A stretch of 64,000 bases of DNA from Desmodesmus armatus (lineage: Eukaryota; Chlorophyta; Chlorophyceae; Sphaeropleales; Scenedesmaceae): the NCBI GenBank assembly GCA_007449985.2, contig VIIQ02000069.1, forward strand, positions 30,001-94,000. The letters are read 5' to 3'. The notes under the pieces were generated by a model that was not told the DNA's origin, searched no databases, and was given only the letters and a program-made list of their open reading frames with translations. Position numbers and translations under genes: made by a program. Numbering within the stretch: the stretch's first letter is position 1; every line of letters starts with the position of its first letter. Of the stretch, positions 47,705 through 64,000 are shown in pieces.

Positions 47705-48900
47705 CCTATGTGTGCTCGGAGCAGGCCTTCGCTCCACACTCCCCCTGGGGTATTATTGGTTCACATGACTTGACTTTTGTGATTGCGCCCTTTTTGGCGT
47801 CCAGTCATGTGGTGGCTAGGTGCTGGGGGTGACGCACTCTGAGACGCCGGTGACGGGATGTGTGCAGATTGCATTTTGTGAGCACACGGCACCAAATGCT
47901 GCTGATCATGACGCACTACATACCTGGTTCACAGCAAATCAGTCAATGTTGGCTGTGGGTGTTTGTGCATATGTGGTACATTGGGTGCTAGGGTAGTGTG
48001 GTGTGCTGGGGTTGTGTCACCTGCACTGCACCTGAGGTGGCCCATTGGCAGCCCACTGCCTGCTGGGCTGGCTTTGCTGTCTCGCTTGGGATTTGATAGA
48101 TGAGTGAAGCGCCCGGGTCTTTTATGGCGTTGGTTGAAAAGTCCACCAGGTATAGACTTAGGAGGTGCAGGCAAGCAGCAGCAGCAGCACCACTGGTGCC
48201 ATGCAGTGATTAGGTCGGTGGTGGGTGGTGGGTGGTTGGAGGTGTGGGAAAACTGTGGGAAACATTAATGCGGCTGTTTGAGATGGTACACAGCACGCCT
48301 GACCTATCGCTGCCCGAGTGGTTACTGCACACTAGCAGGGTTGTAAGTTGGCTCCATGATCACAAATGAAGGGCGCAACGTCATCTCAGTTCGAATGCGG
48401 GATTTTCACGAGTGAGGGTCATGTCAGCACGGCTAGAATAATCCAGTAACACCTGGCTGTGTCTTGTAACGAGTGAGTTTGCTGTGGCAGATTGGCTGGT
48501 GGCTGGTGGGGCCTGAGGATTTTGGCGCCAACTGTGCAGCAATCAAAATTACGGTGGAGCGGGTGAACACACTCTCTGCTGGATTGTCAAATCACTACCA
48601 TTTGGAAAAAACTAGTTTGCACATCAAATGCAAAAAAAGCAAGTTTGCACATCAAATGCTGCGATCTTATTACAATGCACATCAAATGCGCACATGTCAG
48701 CCCTGAAGAATTATCTTCAAACGCAGTTCAAACTGATTGGGCGTTAAGGGGAAGGACGCGTTCAGGGTGTCGTACTGACTTGGCCCAACACTGTTGACGC
48801 GATCTATTGCATGTATTCTTTGTTTGTCGGTCGTCTGCCGTCGCCCCTTGCCTGCTGCAACCTTTGTTGTGATCCGTTGCAACCTGTCAGTTGAAGCATC
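47705..48900. other. Intergenic between FLC6 and FLC7
   Basis: The family 3' flank runs to about 47900. Three direct repeats of tgcacatcaaatgc lie at about 48617-48690. At 48315-48400 the DNA has sequences like RNA polymerase III A and B boxes (tgcccgagtggtta and gttcgaatgc), but stems do not pair as in a tRNA. No gene is visible. Confidence 0.45.
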
Positions 48901-49585
48901 ATGTCGAGGCTTGCGTCCCTTCCTGACGACTTACTGAAGCTTGTGATGCACCATGTACCACTTCAAGACCGGATGGGCAAGTGCTGCTTGGTCAGCAGGA
49001 AGCTTCAGGCCGCAGCAGTAACAGCAACAGATGACCTACAGCTGGTACTTGATAGTCGGGCAAGCAGCAAACAGACCCGCGCAAAGTCAGTACTGCAGTG
49101 GCTGCCTCACTATGGACAGCAGTTGACAAGACTCAGCCTGAAGCTAGGGTGCGTCTCACAGCCAGTCCGTCAGCTGTGCTGTGAAAACACTATGACAAAC
49201 GGGCGAACGGGTGAAGCCCGAATGGACAGTGAATGTGCGTGAATGGGCAGTGAGCCAGGGCGAATGGCATTCGGGCCATTCGCTCTGCATTCGTTCGTGT
49301 GTTGCAAGGGTGGGAAAAGCTTCTGAAAGCATTAAAAAAACATCTATATATGTTAGCAACATATTGCATTACGTTTTGCAGCCCAATGAGGGCCTCAGGC
49401 CACACTGATGTTCCCACCCAGCTTCAGTGTTCACTCATGGGACTGGCAGCTGCTGCAGCAGAACACAGAATGCTGATACGGTACAGTATCATAGACGTTT
49501 ACAGGTTTCAGTTAAAGTAATCAAGTGCTTTCCTGTCAAAATGTGCATGTCTAAGTCCGTCAGGTAAATCCATGTTCATGCATGA

Positions 49586-49625
49586 ATGGCAGGTGTACAA
49601 GCCATATGGCTTGTACACCTGCCAT
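49586..49625. repeat. Perfect 40-bp palindrome inside the CACTA element
   Basis: The arm atggcaggtgtacaagccat is followed at once by its reverse complement, with no spacer and no mismatch over 2 x 20 bp, centred between 49605 and 49606. Such a sequence can extrude as a cruciform or fold as an RNA hairpin. Confidence 0.9.
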
Positions 49626-51100
49626 ACAGCTTGGTCACTCAGCAGCCACCCCATTTGTACCACACTGGCCCCGGCAGATAGCCCCCAACAGCACCTACAC
49701 CTCACTGCCAGAGACACCATTATGACACGACTACCGCTGCTATGCACACCGCTGCAGGTACACTTGCTGCAGCACCCTACACATGCACTTCCGCACAAAC
49801 ATGCAAAGCTCCGCCACTTGAGACATTCAATGCAAGCGGCTCTGCGCCTTGACATCGTGAGTACACACACTACCAGCTGCTCAACCCTCTGCAGGTGCTG
49901 CAGCCCCTCTGTTGGCCCGCACGCAACCGGCCGATGGTGTAAGGTCCACACCCAACCCGCCCATGGGTGGCCACGTCCCTTGCCAGTCCTGGCACGGTGC
50001 TGCTGTTCCTTGCCCTCTACGTCTGTGTAGCCCCTTAAAGCCCCTTAGCCCCTTGGCTTGTGGTCTTGCCACTGCTCCTGACCCTGCTGCTGCTACAGCT
50101 GCTGCTGCTGCCCTTGTGACTACCAGTGGCCCTGCTGCTGCTGCTGCTGTTGCTGACATCAGAGGCATCAGTGCTGCTGTGGACAGCTGCACCCAGTCAG
50201 CGCCAGCTGTGTGCTCCCTCCTGCCCCCGTGCAAACACTTTCTAACAACTGCAGCTGCCCCGCTCCTGTACTGGCTGCTGCTGCTGCTGTCGAGTCCACA
50301 ACCTTACACAGCTGCCGCTGCAGGTTTGCTGTGGCTGTCACTCAAGTTTTTTGCACACTAAAAAGGCATTGGGTTGCCAGGGGTGCTGCCAAAGGTGACA
50401 GCACACACACCCAGGTGGTGGGTCAGGTGGGTTTCAGATCCAGATCACTCAACAGGCCAAACTGCTACAACGCGATCAGGCATGGCTGCCATGCACAGCA
50501 TTTATCTGGACTATCAATAGCCGTTGGGTACACTTCGAACACGTCTGGTGCTGCTCAGCTCTGGTGCTGAGACCTTGAGCGCCATAACTTTGACTCGTTG
50601 TAGTCTGACAGACGTTCAGGGACAGTCCCTCAACGAAGCTGCCAAATGAACGTATGTAATTCCTGACTGTCTGGTTGTTTGCCTCGCCACACGTACAGTT
50701 GACGTGCTCTGTTCTGCCCCCCATCTTCAGCCATCCGCTGTGTACCGTGTAAGCATGCCAGCTTCGTCGATCTTTGGCACTTGAAACTTCTTATATCGCC
50801 ATTATTGCGTCAGAGCATTACCAGGCAGGGGTGCAAGCGACTGGAGTGCTGTCTGCAGACAACAGCAGCAGCAGTTGGAGCCAACCTCCCTATGGCCCAC
50901 ATACTGTCTGGCAGTGCTCCTGTTCTGGACATCAGCCGGTCACAGAGTTACAGAAGTGTCACTGAGGATCAGCACTGGCTCTCTGCGCCAGGAGTTCTCT
51001 GGACATGACTCAGTGCAGGGTGTACAGCAGCTGCTGTTCTTTGCCCCAAGCCACACAGGTGCGCAGTAAGCTGCAGGCAGCCCCATGTGCACCATCATCA

Positions 51101-51172
51101 GCCAACAGCAGCATGCATAAATCAACTGCTGAGTGTGGGTGCATCTTGATGCCAACAGCAGCATGCATAAAG
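51101..51172. repeat. Direct repeat in the CACTA element
   Basis: gccaacagcagcatgcataa occurs at about 51101 and again at about 51151, a tandem unit of about 50 bp with partial decay between. No function is evident. Confidence 0.6.
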
Positions 51173-53385
51173 CACCTGGTGCTGATGTGCTGGGCCAGCA
51201 CAGCTACTGCAGGCCAACTCTATGGTCATCAGCAGTGTTGCTGTAAGGGTGGGGAACAGCTTTCAAATAGTCAGGGATACCAGGGAAGTAGGTGGTGGGG
51301 TCACCAGTGGCATGCCACGTCACGCAGCAGGCACTCGTGGCACACCTGATTGGCTGTGCAGTGGCACATGCTGCAACGATGGCTTGCTTTACACAGCAGC
51401 TGTCAAGCAGCCCGTTGCATAGCAGCACACCCTTGGGGGGGTTACTTGCTTGAAAGCAGTTTCACATCTGGATTTTTACAACGTGCAGGTACTCCCTGGT
51501 GTCTGCAGTCAACTAGTTGACCACTTCACGGTGCACGTGGCTATTTGATGGCAGGCATGGACCAGGCAGCGACTCGTCACCAGGCAGCAATGGATGGTAA
51601 GCGTGGAGTTTGACGCGTGCACACGTTTGCGCACGCTATGTGGGTATGCTTCCAGCAACACTGTCACAGTCATCAGCAGGCCTGGGCAGCACAGCCGCGC
51701 CACGGCAAGGTTGTTGTCTGAACCGTACCTTTGCAACAGGGTGCCAAATGTGCAGCACGTAGTGTTATGAAGGCAGCTGCCTTGGTCGCCCAGGCCTGGA
51801 CGCAGCACACAGCTGAAACAACCTGCAGCTGCTCAGGCACCTTGTGTACACGCTGTGTGTGCAGGCAACATCAGAGGAGCAAGGGCCCAACCACCGTCAT
51901 GTTCACTGCTGGTAAGGCTATGCATGATGGTGAGGAAGGCTTCTTACACCATGGAAGCCCTGTGCATGTTGGCTACTTGTTGGCAGCTGCATGCTCCAGC
52001 AACATAGGTGCTTCCTTTAGAGAACATGGCAACAATCATACAACGCGTCAAGTCTGACTTTGTGCACTTTCTGTGCTGCTGGTTTCTACATGTGCAGGCT
52101 ACTGTCATCACAGATGTAGGGCTCTTGCAACCAAGGCTCCCAGGCTCTGGAGTTGAGTTGAGCAAACCAGCTGCCAGGCAGGCCGGGGTGCACCCCGTGG
52201 GCGGTTTCAGCAGGCAGCCGCCTGTGCAGGGGCAACATAGCCATGTACATGGCACGAAAGTGTGCTGTACAGCATGCTGCATGTTGTCTGGCCAGTCCAT
52301 AGACGTATACACCAAGGGCAGGAATGCTGTGCATCATCAGTTGTGGTGCAGGGTTTATGGAGTGTACTTGACACTACTAACATGTCGTCTGAGCTGCAGC
52401 ATGCGGCCGCTGTGCACCTGCTGCCATATGCATGCACCCTCTGTGTGCGCGTTTGAATGCATGCAAGCAGACAGCAGGCCTGCACTTGGTTGTGCATGTC
52501 AGGCTCTTCAGCGCTGGCGCGACCGCCTGCTCGGGTGGTTCTTATCTGTTACTGTGTTCAGCATGTACGTGCATCTTGCAAACATGTGCCTGCAAACACT
52601 GCCGTGTGTTGCGCATGTGCTGTGCACCTTATGCACAGTGATAGAGATTGCCATGTGTGGCTTGTGCATCAGCTTCCATGTCAGGCTTTGCGGCATGGCA
52701 CATGGTATTGCTGCACAGCAGTACTGGCTGGTACTAGTACCGCTTAGACACCCATGTTGTGGTTGTATTGTGCATCCTGGTGGCACCTGTGAGGGTGTAG
52801 TAGGGTGTGCAGAACGAATGAATGCACTTTGAACGTTCTGTGAACAAACTGTGAACAGCCATTCACCGCCGAATCACGTGTGAATAAGCCCCGTTCAGAG
52901 TCCTATTCGCGTGAACGAATGAACTGTGAATGCAGACCGAACCAGCGGTGAATAAAGGCCGATTCATGCGTGAATGCAAACCGAACGAATGGTGAATGGG
53001 CACCAGCCTGTTCGCTGCTCATTCGTGCTGCATTCGTTCACCCGTTTGTCATAGTGAAATCTTCTTGAGCTGAAGCTGATGGAGTGCGAGGTGCAGCTGG
53101 GAGCAGCAGATGGCTTCCCAGGTGTGGTTCAAGGATGCAGTAAGCTGACTCGGTTGGAGCTGGAGTGCAACATCTTGGATGCCCCTGAACGTGCTGTCAC
53201 CAGTGGCCTGTCAGATTTGGTGCACCTGCAGCACTTGGTGGTTGCCCCCGGGCTATCAAGCACTATGCAACACACTACGACGAGTACATCATCGCTGGCT
53301 TGTTTGATGCAACGCTGCCACGGCTGCAGCACCTCACACACCTGAAGATTAACGAGCTCAGCACTGTCAACCTACTGCAACTGAG

Positions 53386-55309
53386 TGACAGAAATACCCG
53401 CGTAGAATCGGCTCTGGTGTGGCTTTCTCACTATGGACAGCAGTTGACAAGACTCAGGCTGACGCTAGGGCACCCCTCACAGCCACTGCGTCAGCTGACC
53501 CTACCCTGCAACAATCTCTTGGAGCTGCAGCTCACCAAGTGTGACGTGCAGCTGGGAGCAGCGGAAGGCTTTGCAGGTGTGGTCCAGGGGTGTACCAAGC
53601 TGACTAGGTTGACACTGGAGTGCAAGATCATGGCAGCCCCTGCACATGCTCCTGTAGGCGGCCTTTCAAGTCTGGTGCACCTCCAGCACTTGGAGGTGGT
53701 GCCTGGGGCTTTTAGTGACAACTTGGCAGGACATTACTATGAGTACAGCATCGCTGGTCTGTCTGCTGCAACGCTGCCACGGCTGCAGCATCTGACATGC
53801 CTGAAGGTTAACCAGCTCAGCACAGAGAACCTGATGCAACTGAGTGGCCTCACCAGCTTGCAGGAGCTGCACTTAGCTGTGGGTTTGTCTGTATTCAGCG
53901 TTAGTGGTCTTCATGGGTTTCGCGTTCCCCGCCTCCCTCAGCACACTAGTGCTGCTGTCGCCTGTGGAGGCAGGGTTGTTGTCCTTTGTTCCCCCGGGCT
54001 GCAAGACCTAAAGGTGGATTGTGAGGTGTTCGGTCCTGATGAGGGTCCCGGTTCTTTCCTGTCTTATGTGGCCGGGCTGCAGCATTTGACGCGGCTGTCG
54101 CTGCAGTGGGGTAACATCGTGGACTGGCCTGCTGCTGGTCCTTCATACTCGGCTCTCACGGCCAGCAGCAAACTGGTGGTGCTCGAGATGTATGATGCAT
54201 TCTTTCCTCCAGACATCTGGCCAGATGTGTTTGCCCCAGTGCGGAAATTGCCGCACTTCACCTCATTGGTTATGTGGGGTTCAAATGGTGGTGATCCTGT
54301 AGCACCCCCAGCATGGTGTACTGCAGACGTGTCCAGCATCGTCAGTTGCTGCCCCAGCTTGTGTGCTGTTGAGACCGACAACTTGAACCCTGGGCTGCAC
54401 GTGTCTGAGCTGCACGAGCTCACAGCCCTGACACGTGTGCGTCTTGAGTACGGCCACGATGTGTCACATGACAGCTTTGTCCAGTGTATGCAGGGCCTAG
54501 CAGCTATTGCACAGCTCAAAGAGATTGACATCACTGCATGCAGCACTGGTGTGACGGTGGCTTCCTTTTTGCTGCTTACCAGCCTCACAGCCCTGACCAA
54601 CCTCACCTGCAAATGGGGTGTGCATCCTGCTGTCTCGCTACGCACCTCGGCTCAGGTAAGCATGCAGTCACAGTCAAGTCCTGCTGTTACAGACTTTTGG
54701 CCACTCTGCATGTTTTAGTCACAGCTTTTTTGTCTTCAAACAGCCGCAATTACTATGTCTGTCTCATCACATTGTGGCTGTAGCAGCACAATGAGGGAAG
54801 CCATGCGGGAGATACGGTTGCTACTTGCGGCCATGCAGTGCCGTTTTATGATACTGGCAACAATGACATGTGTATGCTGTATGCTGCTGCAGGCTGGCTC
54901 TGCTCCTGATGTGTGGTTGCAGCTGCTGGAGCGCTGTGCTGGACAACCTGGCGGCCAGTCCACAGCCCTGTGCAGCCTGGCACAGCAGCTGGGTGAGCAA
55001 AAGGCACTGACTGTGCAACTACAGCAGCAAGTGTCGGACCAGCAACAGCAGATTGCCACCTGGCAGCAGCTGTCAGCGCAGCAGGAACGCATGTTGGCAC
55101 AAGAGCACCTCCTCAACGCCCAGCAGCGGCAACGCGTTGCTGCCCTGCAGGAGCAACTGACAGCGCAGCAGCAAATGACAGCAGAGCAGGGCGGGCTCGT
55201 TGCTGGGCTGCAGGCGCAGGTGTCAGCACAGCAGGAGGTCGCAGCACAACAAGGTGCGCAGATTGCTGCGCTGCATGCGCAGCTGCAGGAGCTTCTGCAG
55301 CGGCAATGA
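53386..55309 (+). pseudogene. FLC8: LRR/coiled-coil gene lacking its F-box, fused to FLC7
   Basis: It starts abruptly inside a family unit (RVESALVWLSHYGQQLTRLR), so the F-box and first ~60 codons are missing. It is open with upstream FLC7 sequence from 53300. LRRs: LLELQLTKCDVQLGA, LTRLTLECKIM, LVHLQHLEVVP, LTCLKVNQLS, LQELHLAVG, LTRLSLQWG, LVVLEMYDAFF, LTSLVMWGS. Between about 53905 and 53998 the residues lose family similarity, but the +1 frame restores it (FAFPASLSTLVLLSPVEAGL). Two opposite small indels therefore leave a locally scrambled but open frame. Donor at 54655; exon 2 is 54893-55309 (138 codons), starting AGSAPDVWLQLLERCAGQPG, the longest coiled coil of the family. It may still be transcribed, but would lack SKP1 binding. 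Confidence 0.75.
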
Positions 55310-57178
55310 AAGTGAGCAGACACTTCCACGACGCCCCTGTGCCCGTTGGTTTGTGGCTCGCATGTTCGTGCAGTGTTCGTGTGGTCATGGTGTTGGCCAC
55401 TCAGTCTCGTTTGCACCAACAGCCTGTTGGGCATGATGCATTCAGGCTTGCTTGTGTCGTGGTTTGCAGCTGTGTTTGCTTGTGTGATACTTCGGATTAG
55501 AGGGTGGTGTAGTGTGCTGGTGTTGTGCCACATATAGCGTGCCCCTTGGCACAACCTGCTGAAGCACGTGTGGAGTGGAGTGTGCATGCAAGGGATCCGT
55601 TGGGGCACACAGCTGCATTACGCCTGGCATGCTTCTTGATCTGGAACCCGACCTGCATGCAGGGTTCAGCCCATGGCTTGTGTTGCTGCGTCCTCTGGTG
55701 CTGATTAGGTGGATGATTTCAAGAGCGTGTGTTTCTCTGTTTTGTGGTTGAGGAGTGCCACTATGGTGGGTGCGGCATATAGTATGCCAGCACCACTGCT
55801 GCCATGCAGGGCCTAAGTCAGAGGTGGTTGGCAGCAGATCTGGCTCTAGTTTCTGCGGCCTAATCATCACGCCTGGATCTATTCCTACTTTGCTGGTTGT
55901 CACAACCAGCAGGAGTCATCAAGAGTTGGCTTCATGTACACAAAAAGGAAGGTGCACACGGGTGGTGCAAATGCTATCTGTGAGGGTCAGTCCTTCCGAA
56001 ATTGCAATGCCCATGTGCATGGCTTGCATTGCGTGTGCTTGTTATATAAGTATGGTGCTGGCACATATGTCAGCATTTGTGCACGTCAGCAGTCTGCACA
56101 CCGCGCCCCACATGGGTCACCGCGAGCATTCCTGCAAATTGGGCCCTAGCAATTGAGCCATTACCTGATTTTGTTATGGTATGCCTGATGCATGTGCATT
56201 TCTGGGGTTTGTACACCAGGATTATGCGTGGTGCGCTGGTGTTCAGTGGGCCTATGGGGAACATGTTTGGTGTTGGGGGGTGGTGGGGTTGTGTGTCGCA
56301 CACCAGGATCGGCCAGGCTTGCATGTGATGGGTTGGGAATGGTAGCCGATAGCAACTGTGTGCTCCAAGGTGCTGTCTGAGGCTGGCGACCTCATGCTTG
56401 TATTCAAGGCGTTGACCTGTGTCAGGCTGCATTGCTGGATGGCACCTGTCAGACAAGGGGGCTGGGGGGTTGTTTACACTTGTAGCCCAAAGTCTGTGGG
56501 GGTTAGAGAGTATGGCAGGGTTTGCATCGTCAACAGGTAGCTGTAGGCTGACATTCTCAAAGCATTGGTGCATCCGCTGACTGTGTTGCTCAGCTTTGTG
56601 TGGTGACGGCGTGTGGTGCTGGCATTTGGACAGTCCATTACCGGCCCATGAGCATGCAGTGCCTGCTGTTTAGGGGCGCATGTGCATCTTCATCGCTGTA
56701 CAGATCATCTGTACAGAGTCTGCCGTCAAGCATGTGCGGCGTGTTCTTGTGTGCAGCACTGACTTGTTGTCCAGCCTACATCGAGTGTTTCATGAGCCTG
56801 TTTGTTCTCAGTGATGGGATTGTTCTCAGTGATGGGATGGAATAGAAAGTGTAAGCTGTGGGTTGCTTTGGCTTGTTGCTGATAGTGGCCGGCTATCTAT
56901 CCCTGGGATGCACTGCCTCAGGAGCTGGCAGCCAGCACACAATTTCAGCAGATGAGATGGTTTTGCCGATTATGCGGATAAGGTGTTGAGCGGCATGCAA
57001 AGCAGTGTACAGGAAGTGTGTGGGCAGGCATTATTCATTCATGCACTAGTAGTGAATATAGACGAGCAACACCACGCATAAGCTACAGTTTTTCATGAAA
57101 GACCAAGGCGTCCTCAAAGCCAAGGCAGGATTGGGCTGCCATAAATGATAAATCATAAATGAAGGCATTGGCATTACA
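55310..57178. other. Intergenic downstream of the FLC array
   Basis: The first ~150 bp match the family 3' flank (gttggtttgtggctcgcatg, gcaccaacagcctgttgggc). No gene is visible beyond. A tandem duplication of ttgttctcagtgatggga lies at about 56800-56836, and a small inverted repeat (ctgtacagatcatctgtacag) lies near 56697. Confidence 0.5.
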
Positions 57179-62716
<5,538 letters not shown>

Positions 62717-63548
62717 ACGGTTTCAAATCGATTCGGATTCGAGTCAATTTTGGGTGTCAGTTGGAAGTTCGTTGTGAAGTGGATGAGGTCATGACTCATC
62801 ACGGGACAGATCACAGCAAACTACAACCATGTTGACTGCTCTGCACAACAGAACTATGGATGCAGCTGGAAAGCGCCTACAAGCAGTCTTGCTGAACATG
62901 GCCAGACTGCACTGGCCAGAGTGCATTAATAATGTATAAAATAATTATGTGATATTGACAACTGCCAACGGGTTGACCCCACCCACATCGGTACAATATT
63001 GTCACTGGTAGCAGGCTGCACAGCGTGCTGTGTCATACGCTGCATGTAAGATGCATTGGTCAAGCCGTGCTACTGTGCGCAGCGTAAAGCAATGACCAAC
63101 ACAGTATGGGCCAAGCGCCTGAGCACACACATGCATGCATACACGTACATAGCTTTGCGGTGAAAGTATCTACTTGTAACAACCCCCCCCCCCCCCCCCC
63201 CCAATAACAGGACACCGGCAGGTACGACTTTGTCACCACTTCAGATGCATGAGGGGTGGACAAAGCGTCAGCCAAAGCAGCAAGGCAAGGCCTGAAGCCA
63301 CAAGAAAGCTTGATCCAAACAGCATTCTACACGATTCACTGCAGCACCAAAGCCCGTGTACATATCATCAGGCACTTATGGACGTCGCCATGCAAAACAT
63401 GCAGGCAGTAGCCTGAGGTTTGCTAGACATGCACGCCATACACGAGGCCGGTCAAATGCCTTCCAGTTGCCACAACCAACCAGACACCAGCCGCTGTGAC
63501 TGGCACACCCGTGAGGACAACTCTGTCAGGTGTGTTGTGCATGTATGT
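62717..63548. other. Intergenic between bZIP-like gene and FLC9
   Basis: No gene is visible. It holds the 5' flank of the bZIP-like gene and the 3' flank of FLC9. A poly-C run of about 20 lies at 63183-63202. Confidence 0.45.
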
Positions 63549-63866
63549 TCACTGCTGCAGGTGCTGCAACAGCTGCTGCACCTGCGCCTGCAGCACAGCA
63601 ACCTGTGCACGTGCCTCTGCCGCAACCTGCTGCTGTGCTGACGCCTGCTCTTGCAAGCCAGCAATTTGCTGTTGCTGCGCGGCAGTCAGCTCACGCAGGC
63701 CAGCAACCTGCTGCTGCTGGTCTGAGACCTGTTGCTGTAGCCCAGTTGTGAGAGTCCGCTGCTCAGCCAGCTGCTGCGCCAGGCTGCGCAGGACTGGGAG
63801 CTGGCTGTCGGGTTCTGCAGCACATCGATCCAGTAGCTGCAGCCACACATCAGGGGCAGAGCCAGC
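63549..63866 (-). CDS. FLC9: terminal coiled-coil exon (partial gene)
   Basis: The exon starts after gctgcag at 63867 and reads AGSAPDVWLQLLDRCAAEPD, then LRSLAQQLAEQRTLTTGLQQ and Gln-rich units (VAGLRELTAAQQQQIAGLQE), ending LLQHLQQ at 63549 (105 codons). It is clearly the last exon of another family member. Its F-box/LRR body must lie beyond 64000 on the right. It is on the minus strand like FLC2, so the array is flanked by inverted members. Confidence 0.82.
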   Translation of the reverse strand, partial: AGSAPDVWLQLLDRCAAEPDSQLPVLRSLAQQLAEQRTLTTGLQQQVSDQQQQVAGLRELTAAQQQQIAGLQEQASAQQQVAAEARAQVAVLQAQVQQLLQHLQQ

Positions 63867-64000
63867 CTGCAGCACAGAGAGACACCGAGTGGAGCAGGGT
63901 TGCAATCCAAGCACAGTACTGCACAGCCACCGCCAGCGAGCTCCCACTACGTAGGGTCAACAACTGTCACAGAGTATGGTAAGCGACTATCAATGTGTTG

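Larger units (their letters stand above)
49188..53056. mobile_element. CACTA-type (En/Spm, CMC) DNA transposon, non-autonomous, 3869 bp
   Basis: Both ends start CACTATGACAAACGGG, followed by c/t and gaacg, giving a terminal inverted repeat of about 22 bp with one mismatch. It is flanked by a 3-bp duplication (AAA at 49185-49187 and 53057-53059). Removing the element and one AAA gives an FLC reading frame (tgt gaa aat ctt ctt gag). The CACTA end and 3-bp target duplication define the CACTA superfamily. The first ~130 bp and last ~220 bp are full of gtgaatg / cattcg motifs in both orientations, as expected of subterminal transposase-binding repeats. I see no transposase in any frame, so it is probably moved by an element elsewhere. 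The interior holds CTG-rich and unidentified sequence. Confidence 0.9.
48901..53385 (+). pseudogene. FLC7: F-box/LRR gene split by a CACTA transposon
   Basis: The 5' part 48901-49187 encodes MSRLASLPDDLLKLVMHHVP, CCLVSRKLQAAAVTATDDLQ and one LRR, up to RQLCCE. It is cut by the element at 49188-53056. It resumes at 53057 with NLLELKLMECEVQLGAADGF, then LTRLELECNILDAP, LVHLQHLVVAP. After a frameshift near 53250-53290 comes DATLPRLQHLTHLKINELST. Near 53385 it passes in frame into the body of FLC8 without its own LRR remainder or coiled-coil exon. It therefore cannot make a normal product. Confidence 0.85.

Noticed and set aside
48312..48400. tRNA gene
   Set aside because: A- and B-box-like strings are present, but acceptor and T stems do not pair.
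49912..50361. Ala/Pro/Leu-rich frame inside the CACTA element
   Set aside because: It is driven by CTG/GCC runs. Competing frames are equally open.
52008..52832. 274-residue frame inside the CACTA element as transposase
   Set aside because: It is Cys/His/Leu-rich with no DDE-type motif or coding bias that I can see. It is more likely a chance frame.

Overview
The window is nuclear DNA of a green alga (chlorophyte). The genes are dense in short introns with GT..AG ends, GC-rich, and rich in CAG/CTG (poly-Gln/poly-Ala) and poly-C/poly-G tracts. One gene carries a chloroplast-type presequence, one encodes a ciliary transition-zone protein, and a TGTAA poly(A) signal of the chlorophyte type follows a stop codon. 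The genus cannot be set from the sequence alone.

Layout. 1-5.0 kb: the 5' half of a plastid 3-dehydroquinate synthase gene (minus strand), whose introns are swollen by minisatellites built from its own exon ends. 5.2-5.5 kb: a possible small spliced gene. 5.9-13.2 kb: a 17-exon meckelin (MKS3/TMEM67) gene, followed by four extra tandem copies of its last exon. 14.6-16.6 kb: the first of at least nine members of an F-box/LRR/coiled-coil family (called FLC1-FLC9 here). 17.8-19.0 kb: a membrane-anchored armadillo-repeat protein. 20.8-21.6 kb: a secreted protein with a ricin-B-type beta-trefoil fold. 22.7-24.7 kb: FLC2 (minus). 24.9-25.6 kb: part of an unrecognised minus-strand gene. 26.1-32.6 kb: a PP2C-type phosphatase with a long Gln-rich tail. 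35.2-55.3 kb: a head-to-tail array FLC3 to FLC8 plus relics. FLC7 is split by a 3.87-kb CACTA-type DNA transposon and fused to a truncated FLC8. 57.2-62.7 kb: a bZIP-like Gln/Ala-rich nuclear protein (minus), with several exons present as degenerate tandem copies. 63.5 kb to the end: the last exon of FLC9 (minus), whose body lies beyond the window.

Two themes stand out. First, four unrelated genes (DHQ synthase, meckelin, PP2C, bZIP-like) carry tandem repeats whose unit includes the end of an exon together with its splice site or poly(A) signal. Second, the FLC family is evolving fast. Each member ends in a separate exon made of an 18-residue Gln-rich coiled-coil repeat of variable copy number. 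Three of the eight bodies in the window are broken at one short LRR segment, by a 5-nt deletion, an 8-nt deletion and a transposon.

Exon boundaries were read by eye from GT/AG sites and phase agreement. No alignment, database search or transcript data were available.
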